A stretch of DNA of 58,854 nucleotides from Burkholderiales bacterium (GTDB taxonomy: Bacteria; Pseudomonadota; Gammaproteobacteria; Burkholderiales; Casimicrobiaceae). A model generated the notes under the pieces. It was not told where the DNA came from. It saw only the letters and a list, made by a program, of their open reading frames with translations, and did no database searches. Of this stretch, positions 1 to 7,851 are shown piece by piece (positions within the stretch are counted from its first letter, which is position 1; every line of letters begins with the position of its first letter). The stretch covers positions 1 through 58,854 of the forward strand of contig JADZDD010000033.1 in the NCBI GenBank assembly GCA_020851235.1, written 5' to 3'. The translations under genes were made by a program, and so were the position numbers.

Positions 1-119
1 TGACCCGACGCCACGCGATTGTCGCGCGCGGTCCCGGCGGCCGAGGGACGGAACACGCCCCACTTGAGGAACGTGTTGCCGATGTCGATCAAGAGCATGC
101 AGGCGGGCGGCGTGGACAT
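1..119 (-). CDS. coaX: Type III pantothenate kinase, N-terminal fragment
   Basis: Partial: the gene reads leftwards and is cut by the window edge. The visible 39 residues contain LLIDIGNTFLKWGVF, the phosphate-binding N-terminal signature of the CoaX/Baf family (ASKHA fold), which phosphorylates pantothenate in the first step of coenzyme A synthesis. ATG at 119 gives a seven-residue leader before a second in-frame ATG at 98; family members usually begin within a few residues of this motif, so either start is possible. No clear Shine-Dalgarno sequence is visible for either. The identification rests on one motif only. Confidence 0.8.
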   Translation of the reverse strand, partial: MSTPPACMLLIDIGNTFLKWGVFRPSAAGTARDNRVASG

Positions 120-267
120 GGTCGACGGGAGATGCGGCGCACGGGAGCGAAGGCGAAGCTTACTCCCGCGTGATCACCGGTGCAGCCCGCCGGCGTTGCC
201 CGGATGAGATCGCGGCCGGCAGGAGGACGCTTCGCCTGCGCGCTGCGATGTGGGGGCAGCGGCGCGG

Positions 268-1518
268 CTACACCACCGCGTCGCGGCGCAACCGCGTGAG
301 CTCGTCGCCGGTGATGCCGATCGTCGCCAGCACCTCCTCGGTATGCGCGCCCAGGTCCGGGCCGAGCCACGCGGTGCCACCCGGCGTGGCCGAGAGCTTG
401 GGCACCACACCGGGAATCGCGATGGGCGTGCCGTCGGCCTGCGTGTGCCGTTCGATCATCCCGCGCGCGGCGTAGTGCGGGTCGGCGTAGATGTCGGCGG
501 CGGTGTAGATCGGCCCCGTGGGCACGTCGGCGGCGTCGAGCACGCGCAGGACGTGCGCGAGGTCGTGCTGGCTCGTCCAGGCGGCGATCGCGGCGTCGAG
601 GAGGTCGCTCTCCCGCGCGCGGCCGTCGTTGCGCGCGAAACGCGGATCTTCGGCGAGGTCCGGGCGACCGATCGCGTGCATCAATCGCTTGAAGATGCTG
701 TCGCCGTTGCCGGCGACGATCACGTAGCCGCCGTCGCGGCAGGGATACGTCGACGACGGCGCGATGCCCGGCAGGCTTGCTCCGGAGCGCTCGCGCACGT
801 GCCCGAAAGCGGCGAACTCGGGGATGAGGCTCTCCATCACGCCGAACACCGCCTCGTAGAGTGCGACGTCGATGAACTGTCCGCGCCCGCCGTTGACCTT
901 GAGGTGGTGCATCGCGAGGAGCGCGCCGATCACGCCGTACAGCCCGGCGAGCGTGTCACCGATGGACACGCCGGCGCGTACCGGAGGGCGGTCGGGATAG
1001 CCGGTCACGTAGCGCAGTCCACCCATCGACTCCGCGATGGCGGCAAAGCCGGGACGGTCCTTGTACGGACCGCTTTGTCCGTACCCCGAGATGCGCACCA
1101 TGATGAGCGCGGGGTTGACGGCGGAAAGGTCGTCCCAGCCGAGCTTCCACGCCTCGAGCGCGCCGGGCCGGAAGTTCTCGATGACGATGTCGGCGTCGCG
1201 CACCAGCTCGCGCACGATCTCCTGTCCGCGCGGCGACTTGAGGTTCACGGTGACCGATTTCTTGTTGCGGCTCTGCGAGCGCCACCACAGCGACGTCCCG
1301 GCGTGCAGCTTGCGCCAGGTGCGTAGCGCATCGCCGGTGCCGGGGGGCTCGATCTTGATCACCTCGGCGCCGAACTGCGCGAGGATCGCCGCCGCGTACG
1401 GCCCGGCGATGAGGGCGCCCAGTTCGACGACCTTGATGCCGGCAAGCGGCCGTACGGGGGCCGTTGCCGGTCGTTGCGGGGAGGCGGTGGATTCGCTCAT
1501 CGGGGGTTCGGAAGTCAT
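268..1518 (-). CDS. CaiB/BaiF family CoA-transferase
   Basis: 416 aa, full length for class III (formyl-CoA transferase type) CoA-transferases, which move CoA between carboxylic acids through an aspartyl-CoA thioester. Family features visible are VVELGALIAGPYA near the N terminus, SVTVNLKSPRGQ around residue 90, ENFRPGALE around 114-122, and SIGDTLAG at 185-192, whose Asp188 aligns with the catalytic Asp of formyl-CoA transferase. The start ATG at 1518 overlaps the upstream metallopeptidase stop (ATGA), so the two genes are translationally coupled. The substrate cannot be told from sequence. An internal ATG six codons in is a weaker alternative start. Confidence 0.93.
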   Translation of the reverse strand: MTSEPPMSESTASPQRPATAPVRPLAGIKVVELGALIAGPYAAAILAQFGAEVIKIEPPGTGDALRTWRKLHAGTSLWWRSQSRNKKSVTVNLKSPRGQEIVRELVRDADIVIENFRPGALEAWKLGWDDLSAVNPALIMVRISGYGQSGPYKDRPGFAAIAESMGGLRYVTGYPDRPPVRAGVSIGDTLAGLYGVIGALLAMHHLKVNGGRGQFIDVALYEAVFGVMESLIPEFAAFGHVRERSGASLPGIAPSSTYPCRDGGYVIVAGNGDSIFKRLMHAIGRPDLAEDPRFARNDGRARESDLLDAAIAAWTSQHDLAHVLRVLDAADVPTGPIYTAADIYADPHYAARGMIERHTQADGTPIAIPGVVPKLSATPGGTAWLGPDLGAHTEEVLATIGITGDELTRLRRDAVV

Positions 1519-3026
1519 GCGTCGGGGTGGGGTGGCACGAAGGCAGGGCCGAGGGGTGTCAGGCGCAGTCCGGCGCGCAGGCGGCGGAACGGCAGCGTCG
1601 ACGGATCGGCGGGCGCCGGACCGGGTGCTGCGACGATGAGGATCTCACGAGCGATCGGCGCGAAGTCGGCGCGAAAATGCGCGGAGCTCTTGAGCGCCAG
1701 GATGCGCTCGCGCGCAGGCTCGATGCCGACGTGACGGAACATCGCCTGGTCGGCCGCCTGCACCTTCTTCGAGGCGAGCACGACGCGCACGTTGTCGTGC
1801 GTCAACACCGCCATCGGGCCGAGTTGCATCGAAAAGCCCTTGAACATCGGTCCGGTGCAGGTGAAGTTCCCATCGGCAAGCACGCTCACGGTGAACTCGC
1901 CGACGAGCGGCACGTGACCCGGCAGGCCCGACGTTGCGCCGAGGTGGAAGGTCGCCTTGCCCCCGACCCCGAGCGCGTGCGCCTGCGCGGCGCTCGCCCG
2001 ATCGATGAGCAGGCCGAGCACCGCGTCGGGCGGATTCGCCGCGATGAGCGCGGCAAGGAGCCCCGTCGTGTCGCCGTTGCCGCCGGCGCCCGGGTTGTCC
2101 TGCGTGTCGGCGAGGACCACGGGAGCGCCGACCTCGCCGCGCCGCGCGGCGCGTGCGATCGCGGTGGCGGGATCGAAGAGTTCCACCACGAACTCGGCCT
2201 CGGCCTCGGCGACGGCGCGCGCGAGGCGATCGACGGCACGTCGGACGCGCACCGGGTCGGCGCCGTAGCCCAACACGGTCATCTGGCACTCGGGAAAGTC
2301 CGCCATCGGAAATCCGGGTGTGAACGACAGCACCGCCTCCTCCTCGCGTTCGACGGTCGCGAGAAGTTCGTACAGGCGCCGCCCCGGTTCGATGAACGTC
2401 GATTGCGCCGGCAGGCTCGTCAGGAAGTCGAGCGCCCGCGCCGCGCGCGCAAGCGGCGCCCCTCGCTCGTGCAGCGTGAGGAGGAGTCGCGCGGCGCGCT
2501 CACCGGTCTGCTTCATGTCGACGTGCGGATACGTGCGGTAGGCGACGAGGCCGTCGGCGAACGCCATCATCTGCCGCGTCACGTTGGCGTGCAGATCGAG
2601 GCTCGCCACGATCGGCACGCCGGGACCGACGATGCGGCGCACGCGCGCCAGGATCTCGCCGTCGCCGTCGTCCAGATGCTCGGTCACCATCGCGCCGTGC
2701 AGGTCGAGGTAGACGCCGTCCACCGCGCCGGCTTGCTCGAGGCGGCGCGTCAGCGTGCCGACGATGCGCTCGAAGGCATCCGCGGTGACGTGCGCCGTCG
2801 GCGATGCGGCGGCCCAGACGAGACCTGGCGTGCGGTGTCCTGCCGCGTGCAGCGTCGCCAGCGCACCGGCGGCGGGGATGTTGGCGCCGCCGAGGCGCGG
2901 CGCGATCGCGTCGCCTTCGGTGAGGGGTGGCCACGCGCCGCCCTGCGCGAAGGTCGCGTAGTCGGCCTTGCTGGGGGCGAAGGTGTTGGTCTCGTGCTGG
3001 AAGCCGCCGACGGCGATGACGGCCAT
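1515..3026 (-). CDS. M81 family (MlrC-like) metallopeptidase
   Basis: 503 aa. The start at 3026 is preceded by AGGGGA about 7 nt upstream and gives MAVIAVGGFQHETNTF; a longer open frame to 3083 has no family support. It resembles MlrC, the third enzyme of microcystin linear-peptide degradation. Candidate zinc ligands and active-site residues are Glu12 in QHETNTF, His110 in YLDLHGAM, Asp144 and His146 in SLDLHANV, and His168 in YPHVDM, matching the MlrC pattern. The C-terminal MlrC domain is also present (TQDNPGAGGNGDTTG, around 310). Coupling to a CoA-transferase suggests catabolism of an amide or peptide-like compound, but the actual substrate is unknown; microcystin is not implied. Confidence 0.9.
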   Translation of the reverse strand: MAVIAVGGFQHETNTFAPSKADYATFAQGGAWPPLTEGDAIAPRLGGANIPAAGALATLHAAGHRTPGLVWAAASPTAHVTADAFERIVGTLTRRLEQAGAVDGVYLDLHGAMVTEHLDDGDGEILARVRRIVGPGVPIVASLDLHANVTRQMMAFADGLVAYRTYPHVDMKQTGERAARLLLTLHERGAPLARAARALDFLTSLPAQSTFIEPGRRLYELLATVEREEEAVLSFTPGFPMADFPECQMTVLGYGADPVRVRRAVDRLARAVAEAEAEFVVELFDPATAIARAARRGEVGAPVVLADTQDNPGAGGNGDTTGLLAALIAANPPDAVLGLLIDRASAAQAHALGVGGKATFHLGATSGLPGHVPLVGEFTVSVLADGNFTCTGPMFKGFSMQLGPMAVLTHDNVRVVLASKKVQAADQAMFRHVGIEPARERILALKSSAHFRADFAPIAREILIVAAPGPAPADPSTLPFRRLRAGLRLTPLGPAFVPPHPDA

Positions 3027-3223
3027 CGTGTCCCCTCGCGGTGCGCGCCGAAGGCGAGGCTTCGAGACTAGCACAGGCCGCACGCGCGACGGCGCGACGG
3101 CGGCAGCCGGGGCGAGGCGAGGGCCCTTCTGCCCGCGCCGGGTGCTTCACTGCCGACGATCGCCGTTATCATGACGGGCCGACGGCACGGCGATCGCCGC
3201 GTGCCGGCAACGAGGAGAGCTTC

Positions 3224-3571
3224 ATGAACGTCTACGGCATCACCAACTGCGACACCGTGAAGCAGGCCCGGCAATGGCTCACCGAGCGTGGTGTCTCGCA
3301 TCGGTTCGTCGACTTCAAGAAGACGCCACCGACGCGCGAGAAGCTCGCCGCGTGGTGCGCGGCAGCGGGCTGGCAGACGCTGCTCAATCGCCGCGGCACG
3401 ACCTGGAAGAAGCTCGAGCCCGAGGTTCAGGCGCGCGTCGTCGACGAGGGCTCCGCGATCGCGCTCATGCTCGCCAACCCCACCGCCATCCGCCGGCCCG
3501 TCGTGGAATCCGACGAAGGCATCCTCGTGGGCTTCGATCGCGGCGAATGGGAGCACACGTTTCCGGGCTGA
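3224..3571 (+). CDS. ArsC/Spx-family reductase, YffB-like
   Basis: 115 aa, standard for the YffB/ArsC-like thioredoxin-fold group. It begins NVYGITNCDTVKQA, where Cys9 occupies the family's redox cysteine position, and ends with RRPVVE followed by a short tail, as in ArsC-related proteins (the Arg-Pro pair is a family hallmark). The start ATG at 3224 follows CGAGGAGAG, a good ribosome-binding site. YffB-type proteins use glutathione-dependent chemistry but their physiological substrate is not settled, and no arsenic genes are nearby, so an arsenate reductase role is not supported. It converges on brnA. Confidence 0.88.
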   Translation: MNVYGITNCDTVKQARQWLTERGVSHRFVDFKKTPPTREKLAAWCAAAGWQTLLNRRGTTWKKLEPEVQARVVDEGSAIALMLANPTAIRRPVVESDEGILVGFDRGEWEHTFPG

Positions 3572-3603
3572 CGACGCTCGGATCGAGCGCCGGGCGCACG
3601 ATC

Positions 3604-3629
3604 ATCCACGGCGCGGGGGGCCGGTGGAT
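3604..3629 (+). terminator. Hairpin in the convergent gap, possible terminator
   Basis: ATCCAC-GGC pairs with GCCGGTGGAT (one bulged base) around a G-rich loop, between two converging genes. There is no T-tract on either side, so it is at best a weak or Rho-assisted terminator. Confidence 0.3.
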
Positions 3630-3668
3630 GCCGGAACGGCGTCACGCGTCTCGATTGCCGGATGCCCC

Positions 3669-3983
3669 TCATTTCATGCGCGGCTTGTGCGCCTCGACGT
3701 AGGAGCGCAACACGGCATTGATGCGCGACTGATACCGCGTGCCCATGTGCCGGAAGAACTCCAGTACGTCCGCATCGATGCGCAGCGTGATCTGCTGCTT
3801 GCTTCGGGGCAACTGCGCCGCAGCCTTCATCCAGATGGCATCCGGGCGCAACGGCGCATCGCTGGTGTCGATCTTCTCGTCGGGCATCGCGGCGAGCGCG
3901 GTCAAGCGCGCCTTTTGCTCGGCGGTCAACGGCGGCGGGTTTGACCGGTCAAGCGTTAGCTTCACGGTATTGCTCTTGCTCAT
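3669..3983 (-). CDS. brnA: BrnA-type antitoxin
   Basis: 104 aa. The second half holds KQQITLRIDADVLEFFRHMG followed by a helix ending SYVEAH, a ribbon-helix-helix type fold typical of BrnA, the DNA-binding antitoxin that neutralises BrnT and represses the operon. The ATG at 3983 lies inside the end of the toxin gene (35-bp overlap), giving the toxin-first order normal for BrnTA. The open frame continues upstream of 3983, but that part is out-of-frame brnT sequence and is not used. The N-terminal half (DRSNPPPLTAEQKARL) is the family's toxin-contact region. Confidence 0.87.
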   Translation of the reverse strand: MSKSNTVKLTLDRSNPPPLTAEQKARLTALAAMPDEKIDTSDAPLRPDAIWMKAAAQLPRSKQQITLRIDADVLEFFRHMGTRYQSRINAVLRSYVEAHKPRMK

Positions 3984-4227
3984 GCGACAGTGCCCTTCGT
4001 GCGGAAATGATGCGAATGGTGTCTTCGTGCCGGACGGTGTAGACCACGTACAGGATCGCCACGTGGACCTGCCCGATGGTGGCCCAGCGATCTTCCCCGT
4101 AGTCCTCGCGTCCGTCATGGATCTCGAGACGCCCGTCGTCGAGAAAGACTCGAGCCGCGTCCTCGAAGGCAACGCCGTGCTTCTTGAGATTCCGCGCCGC
4201 CTTGCTCGCGTCCCACTCGAAGTCCAT
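3949..4227 (-). CDS. brnT: BrnT family ribonuclease toxin
   Basis: 92 aa, normal BrnT length. Family signatures are FEWDASKAARNLKKHGV at the N terminus, FEDAARVFLDD in the middle, and RIISARRALSHEQEQY at the C terminus. BrnT is a RelE-fold ribonuclease that stops translation when free of BrnA. Upstream is a perfect 16-bp palindrome and a TACAAT box ending 7 nt before the ATG, so the operon is probably autorepressed and may be transcribed leaderless. AGG lies 5 nt before the start. Confidence 0.92.
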   Translation of the reverse strand: MDFEWDASKAARNLKKHGVAFEDAARVFLDDGRLEIHDGREDYGEDRWATIGQVHVAILYVVYTVRHEDTIRIISARRALSHEQEQYREANA

Positions 4228-4234
4228 TGCGCCT

Positions 4235-4262
4235 ATTGTAGTATCAAATTGTAGCTACAATT
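4235..4262 (-). promoter_or_regulatory. brnTA operator/promoter with a 16-bp perfect palindrome
   Basis: 4247-4262 reads AATTGTAGCTACAATT, identical to its reverse complement. A further half-site ATTGTAG begins at 4235. On the minus strand 4240-4235 is TACAAT, a -10 candidate 7 nt from the brnT ATG. The stretch is strikingly AT-rich for this sequence. By family precedent BrnA binds inverted repeats in its own promoter, so this is the likely operator; no convincing -35 is seen. Confidence 0.65.
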
Positions 4263-4366
4263 CACCTGCGTATGGTCGACCGGGTCTATCGGGCCTCCGC
4301 CTTGGCCGCGAATCCTGGCGTCGCCGCGATCACCCTCCGTGTCGCGTAGGCCGTCGCGCCGGTCGC

Positions 4367-4372
4367 TATACT
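4367..4372 (+). promoter_or_regulatory. -10 candidate for the small lipoprotein gene
   Basis: TATACT stands 72 nt upstream of the ATG at 4445. No clear -35 hexamer at the expected distance. Confidence 0.4.
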
Positions 4373-4444
4373 CCGCGGCTCGTTCCGGCTGTACCCGTTG
4401 CCTTGCGCCGCGGTCCGGTCATTCGTCACGAAAGGCAACGCTCC

Positions 4445-4663
4445 ATGAAGACCCTGCAAATCCTCGCGGCGGCGCTCGTCCTCGCCGCCTGCTCGACCCC
4501 GTCCGGGACGACCCCGGCGCCCGCCGCGGCGGCGCCGCAACTCGACAAGGAATATCGCACCGGCAGTCGCATTCCGGTGCGCGATCCGGTGCAACAGGGC
4601 GCCTCGCCGGTGACGACATCGAGTCCGTCGGTGTTGGCTCCCGGCGTGCCGAAGGCGAACTGA
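4445..4663 (+). CDS. Small lipoprotein of unknown function
   Basis: 72 aa. A classical lipoprotein signal is present: MKTLQIL, a hydrophobic stretch, then LAAC with Cys16 as the acylation site. The mature part is about 57 residues, low in complexity (Thr/Pro/Ala), with one distinctive patch LDKEYRTGSRIPVRD. It should be anchored in the cell envelope. GAAAGG upstream is the probable ribosome-binding site. It converges on the sortase gene with 19 bp between stops, so it is not part of that operon. I do not recognise a named family. Confidence 0.75.
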   Translation: MKTLQILAAALVLAACSTPSGTTPAPAAAAPQLDKEYRTGSRIPVRDPVQQGASPVTTSSPSVLAPGVPKAN

Positions 4664-4682
4664 AGTCCGATCCAGACCGCGG

Positions 4683-5423
4683 CTACACCGCGCTTGCCAC
4701 CACGACGTAACGCAGCGGCCCGCCCGGAGCGATCGCATCGAACGGGTAACAGGTGACGAGCGTGAGCGTCGGCACCGGGGTATCGCGCGGCAAGCGCAGC
4801 GCCCGCTGATCGGCGACGTACGCGGCGTCGACGCGGAACCGATGCACGGTGCCGTCGCGGCGTTCGACCAGAAGATCGTCACCGTTCGCAACCGCGCGCA
4901 GGAAGCGAAAGTGCGTATCGCGGTGCGCGGTGACGATCGCATTGCCGGCGTCCCCCGGGAGCGCCGAGCCGTCGAGATGTCCGGGGCCGAAGGCGAGCGT
5001 GCGCCCGGAGGCGCCTGCGAGCACCAGCATTTCGGTCTCCTGCGCCGGTGCCCGCAACCGGGCGATCGCGTGCGTGTCGGCCCACGGCCACGGCGGCGTG
5101 GGCTCTCCCGTCGCCTGCTCGTGCTGCCACGCACGCTCGAGGAGCACCTGCGCGAGGCGTGCCTTGGCATGGATGTAGAGCCCTTCGCCAAAGAGGAGCG
5201 CACCGCCGGCGGCGAGCCCGGCAACGGCGAGCGTCAGCACGCGCTTCAGGCGCACGCGCGCCGGGGCCGGCTTGGGGTCGCGCGCCGGCGTGCCACCGCC
5301 GATCGGGGAAGACTCGCCCACCGGATCGTGGCGCGCGATGCCGGGCGCGCTCGCCCGCATCCAGTTGCGCGTCCCGGGCGTGGGGTGGACGACAGGTCCT
5401 CCCCGATCGGCAGTGGCATGCAT
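4683..5423 (-). CDS. Class GN sortase (dedicated proteobacterial sortase)
   Basis: 246 aa. One membrane segment (about residues 60-82) follows a 58-residue Pro/Arg-rich cytoplasmic leader. The sortase core has all three catalytic residues: His167 in TAHRDTHF, Cys225 in TLVTCYPF and Arg238 in PLRYVV. Sortases cleave a C-terminal sorting signal and transfer the protein to a nucleophile; class GN enzymes occur in Gram-negatives, where the acceptor is not established. The start at 5423 has a strong AAAGGAGA site; the upstream target gene ends 20 bp before. The enzyme and its probable sole substrate are thus co-transcribed. An upstream in-frame extension is target-gene sequence. Confidence 0.93.
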   Translation of the reverse strand: MHATADRGGPVVHPTPGTRNWMRASAPGIARHDPVGESSPIGGGTPARDPKPAPARVRLKRVLTLAVAGLAAGGALLFGEGLYIHAKARLAQVLLERAWQHEQATGEPTPPWPWADTHAIARLRAPAQETEMLVLAGASGRTLAFGPGHLDGSALPGDAGNAIVTAHRDTHFRFLRAVANGDDLLVERRDGTVHRFRVDAAYVADQRALRLPRDTPVPTLTLVTCYPFDAIAPGGPLRYVVVASAV

Positions 5424-5443
5424 CGTGGATCTCCTTTGGATGT

Positions 5444-7618
5444 TCAGGCGGCGACGCCGGGTGCCGCGCGCAGTCGCCAGGCGAAGGCGGCGGCGAGGAG
5501 GAGCGCGAGCGCGCCTGCGAGCATCAGGGCGCTGGCCGGGGTCGCGGTCTGCGGCAAGGCATCGAAACCGGTGAGCCCGTCGGGAATGTTGCCGGCGATG
5601 GCATCGGTGCGCAGATCGACGCCGGCAGCGCGCGCCGGCGTGACGTCCACCGCGACGAGACTCGTGTAGCGCGATACGAGGTGGTGCGTGAGCGCGACAT
5701 CGAGCACCGCGCTGCGCATCTCGTCGGCCGGGGCGCCGCGCCGGGCGGCGTCCATCAGCGCGGCGATCTTGGCGCGCGCCCACAGGACGCCGACGCCCGC
5801 CGCCGGCGCCGCACCCGTGCTGGGTACGAGCATCCCCCACGCGCTTCCCGCGTGCCGCCCGGATACCGCGACGTTGCCGCCGCTGGTCGCGAGTGCGTCG
5901 GCATTGAATTGCGCCGTCACCACGACGGGCTCGCCCGCGTACAGATCCGGCACGAGGCGCGGCCAGGCGTCCGCGCCCGCCGGCCAGGCGACGTCGATGT
6001 CGGTGAGTGCGGGATGGTCGAGCTTGCGAAACAGCGCCGTCATCCGGGTCTCGACTTCACGCACGTCGCCGATCGCGGTGTACGTGCCACGGCCGAACTG
6101 AGCGGCCTTGGTCATGAAGAACATGTTGGGCGCCGGCCCGATGCCCACCGTGAAGAGCCGACGATCGCCCAGCCGCTCGTCGACGAGCTTCAGGATCGCA
6201 TCCTCGTTGCCGACCGCGCCGTCGGTGAGGAACACGACCTGGCGCAGGATCGACGCCGTGCGCTCGCCGGCGAGCGCGATCTCCAGGGCCGGCAGCATCT
6301 CGGTCCCGCCGTGGGCACGCAGGCCGGCGACGAAGTCCTGGGCACGTCGCGCGGTCTCGACGTCGTAGGGCAGCGGCGCCGCAAAGAGCGAGCGCGTGCC
6401 CGAATTGAATTCGATGACGTTGAAACGGTCGCCCGGCTGGAGACGGTCGAGCGCCATCTGCAGCGCGGCACGCGCCTGCGTCATCGAGACACCCTCCATC
6501 GAGCCCGAGGTGTCGATGACGTAGGTGATCTCGCGTGGCGGGCGGGCGGCGCCGGTGTCGGTCGCGACCGGCGGCAGCGCCACGAGCAGCGCGTACGTCT
6601 TGCCGCCTTTCGTCTCGGTGAAGAGCGTGGCGCGCGGTTCCGTACCGGTCGCCGGCCGGTAGGCGAGTTCGAAGTCACGCGCAGCCGGGACCGGGCCGTC
6701 GGCGAGTTCGAGCCGGTAGCGGTGGTTTCCCAGCGATTCGATACGCAGCGGATGGTACGCACTCGAAAGCGCTTCCAGCGGAAAGCCCGCATCGAGGTCG
6801 ATGCGCAGGCGCACCGGCAACACGTAGCCATCGCGGCGCGGCACGACCGGCGGTGTGATGCGGTCGGCATCCGGGACCGCGACGGTCGGCAGCGCGCGGC
6901 CGAGCAGGTTCTGCGCCGCCACCGCGGGCGCGCCGGGGATGTAGCGCGGCGTGATCGCCAGCGGGAAGCGCAGGCGGAACGTCCCGTCGTCGTAGCGCAG
7001 CGTCTCCTGGTATTCGATCGTGATCGCGATCTCGTCGCGGGGTGCGATGTTGGCAACACTCGTGGTGAAGACGTTCGCGCGCTCCTGTTCGACGAGTGTC
7101 GCCTTGAAGCCGGCCTGCTTCGCGGCAGCGTAGGTGTGCGCCGCCTCGCCGCGCTCGCGAATCACGCCTTCGATCTCGCGCTCGCCGATGCGCATGCGCA
7201 GGTGGTCGACCGCCGCCTTCTCGGACAAGGGAAAGACGTAGACGCCCTCGCGCCATTCGTCGCTGGGGTTGACGAAGCGCTGCGTCACGGTGACGCGCGC
7301 GATCATTGCCGTGATCTTCATGTCGACGTCGGTGAACACGAGCGGCGATTCGCTGCGCTCCCCGCCGGCAGCGGTGAGGTAGAGCGTGCCGGACGGATGC
7401 GTCGGGGTCGCGGCGAGCGCCGGGCTCGTGACGACGAAGACCGCGAGCGCAAGCACGAGGCTTGCGGCGAGCCCCGCGGCGAAGCCTTCGAGCAGGAGCC
7501 GCACGAGCATTCGCCATTCGTGGCGCAGGATCCGCGCTCCCGCGCCAGGGCTGCCGCGTGGCGTCGTCTGCGCCGTGCCGATCGCGCTCGTCGTGGCTGC
7601 CTTTGCTGCACTCGTCAT
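5444..7618 (-). CDS. VIT/VWA-domain sortase target protein
   Basis: 724 aa. Order: membrane/signal segment at about 38-70 ending SPALAA; VIT domain about 75-205 (VTVTQRFVNPSDEW, VYVFPL); a linking region; a VWA domain from about 365 with the MIDAS sequence DTSGS (369-373) and FLTDGAVGNE; and a C-terminal sorting signal with LPQTA at 688-692, a hydrophobic helix and a short Arg-containing tail. The architecture matches the marine proteobacterial sortase target family, which pairs with class GN sortase. It is expected at the cell envelope, probably as an adhesive or protein-binding surface factor. GGAG lies 11 nt before the ATG. No second LPxTG-like protein occurs in the window. Confidence 0.93.
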   Translation of the reverse strand: MTSAAKAATTSAIGTAQTTPRGSPGAGARILRHEWRMLVRLLLEGFAAGLAASLVLALAVFVVTSPALAATPTHPSGTLYLTAAGGERSESPLVFTDVDMKITAMIARVTVTQRFVNPSDEWREGVYVFPLSEKAAVDHLRMRIGEREIEGVIRERGEAAHTYAAAKQAGFKATLVEQERANVFTTSVANIAPRDEIAITIEYQETLRYDDGTFRLRFPLAITPRYIPGAPAVAAQNLLGRALPTVAVPDADRITPPVVPRRDGYVLPVRLRIDLDAGFPLEALSSAYHPLRIESLGNHRYRLELADGPVPAARDFELAYRPATGTEPRATLFTETKGGKTYALLVALPPVATDTGAARPPREITYVIDTSGSMEGVSMTQARAALQMALDRLQPGDRFNVIEFNSGTRSLFAAPLPYDVETARRAQDFVAGLRAHGGTEMLPALEIALAGERTASILRQVVFLTDGAVGNEDAILKLVDERLGDRRLFTVGIGPAPNMFFMTKAAQFGRGTYTAIGDVREVETRMTALFRKLDHPALTDIDVAWPAGADAWPRLVPDLYAGEPVVVTAQFNADALATSGGNVAVSGRHAGSAWGMLVPSTGAAPAAGVGVLWARAKIAALMDAARRGAPADEMRSAVLDVALTHHLVSRYTSLVAVDVTPARAAGVDLRTDAIAGNIPDGLTGFDALPQTATPASALMLAGALALLLAAAFAWRLRAAPGVAA

Positions 7619-7706
7619 GGGGTGCTCCGTTCGTCGTTGAAATGGGGCCGGCGGTCACTGCCTTCGTTCGCGCCGACGACGCCCGCCGGCGGCGCGTCCC
7701 CGGTCC

Positions 7707-7719
7707 CGTGCATTGCACG
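7707..7719. promoter_or_regulatory. 13-bp palindrome between sortase target and response regulator
   Basis: CGTGCATTGCACG is a perfect 6+1+6 inverted repeat about 90 bp upstream of the sortase target start and 133 bp upstream of the response regulator. It could be an operator, but short GC-rich palindromes also arise by chance here. Confidence 0.35.
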
Positions 7720-7771
7720 CGCGCAACGGGTCGGGCGCAGGGCCGAATCGGGGCGAAGCAGCGAAGAAATG

Positions 7772-7802
7772 TGGCAAACCGATGGCAACTGCGCCCGGCA
7801 AC
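7772..7802. promoter_or_regulatory. Direct repeats, candidate response-regulator boxes
   Basis: TGGCAA occurs at 7772-7777 and 7783-7788, exactly 11 bp apart, and a related GGCAAC begins at 7797. OmpR-type regulators typically bind direct repeats one helical turn apart. Position between the divergent sortase and regulator operons fits a shared control site. Inference only. Confidence 0.4.
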
Positions 7803-7836
7803 GGGAGGCGCCGGCGCGCCGCCTCATCCGCTGCGC

Positions 7837-7842
7837 TATAGT
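7837..7842 (+). promoter_or_regulatory. -10 candidate of the pdsRS operon
   Basis: TATAGT ends 9 nt before the ATG at 7852, so transcription would begin at or next to the start codon. No Shine-Dalgarno or clear -35 is seen. Confidence 0.45.
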
Positions 7843-7851
7843 CGCCAGGAC

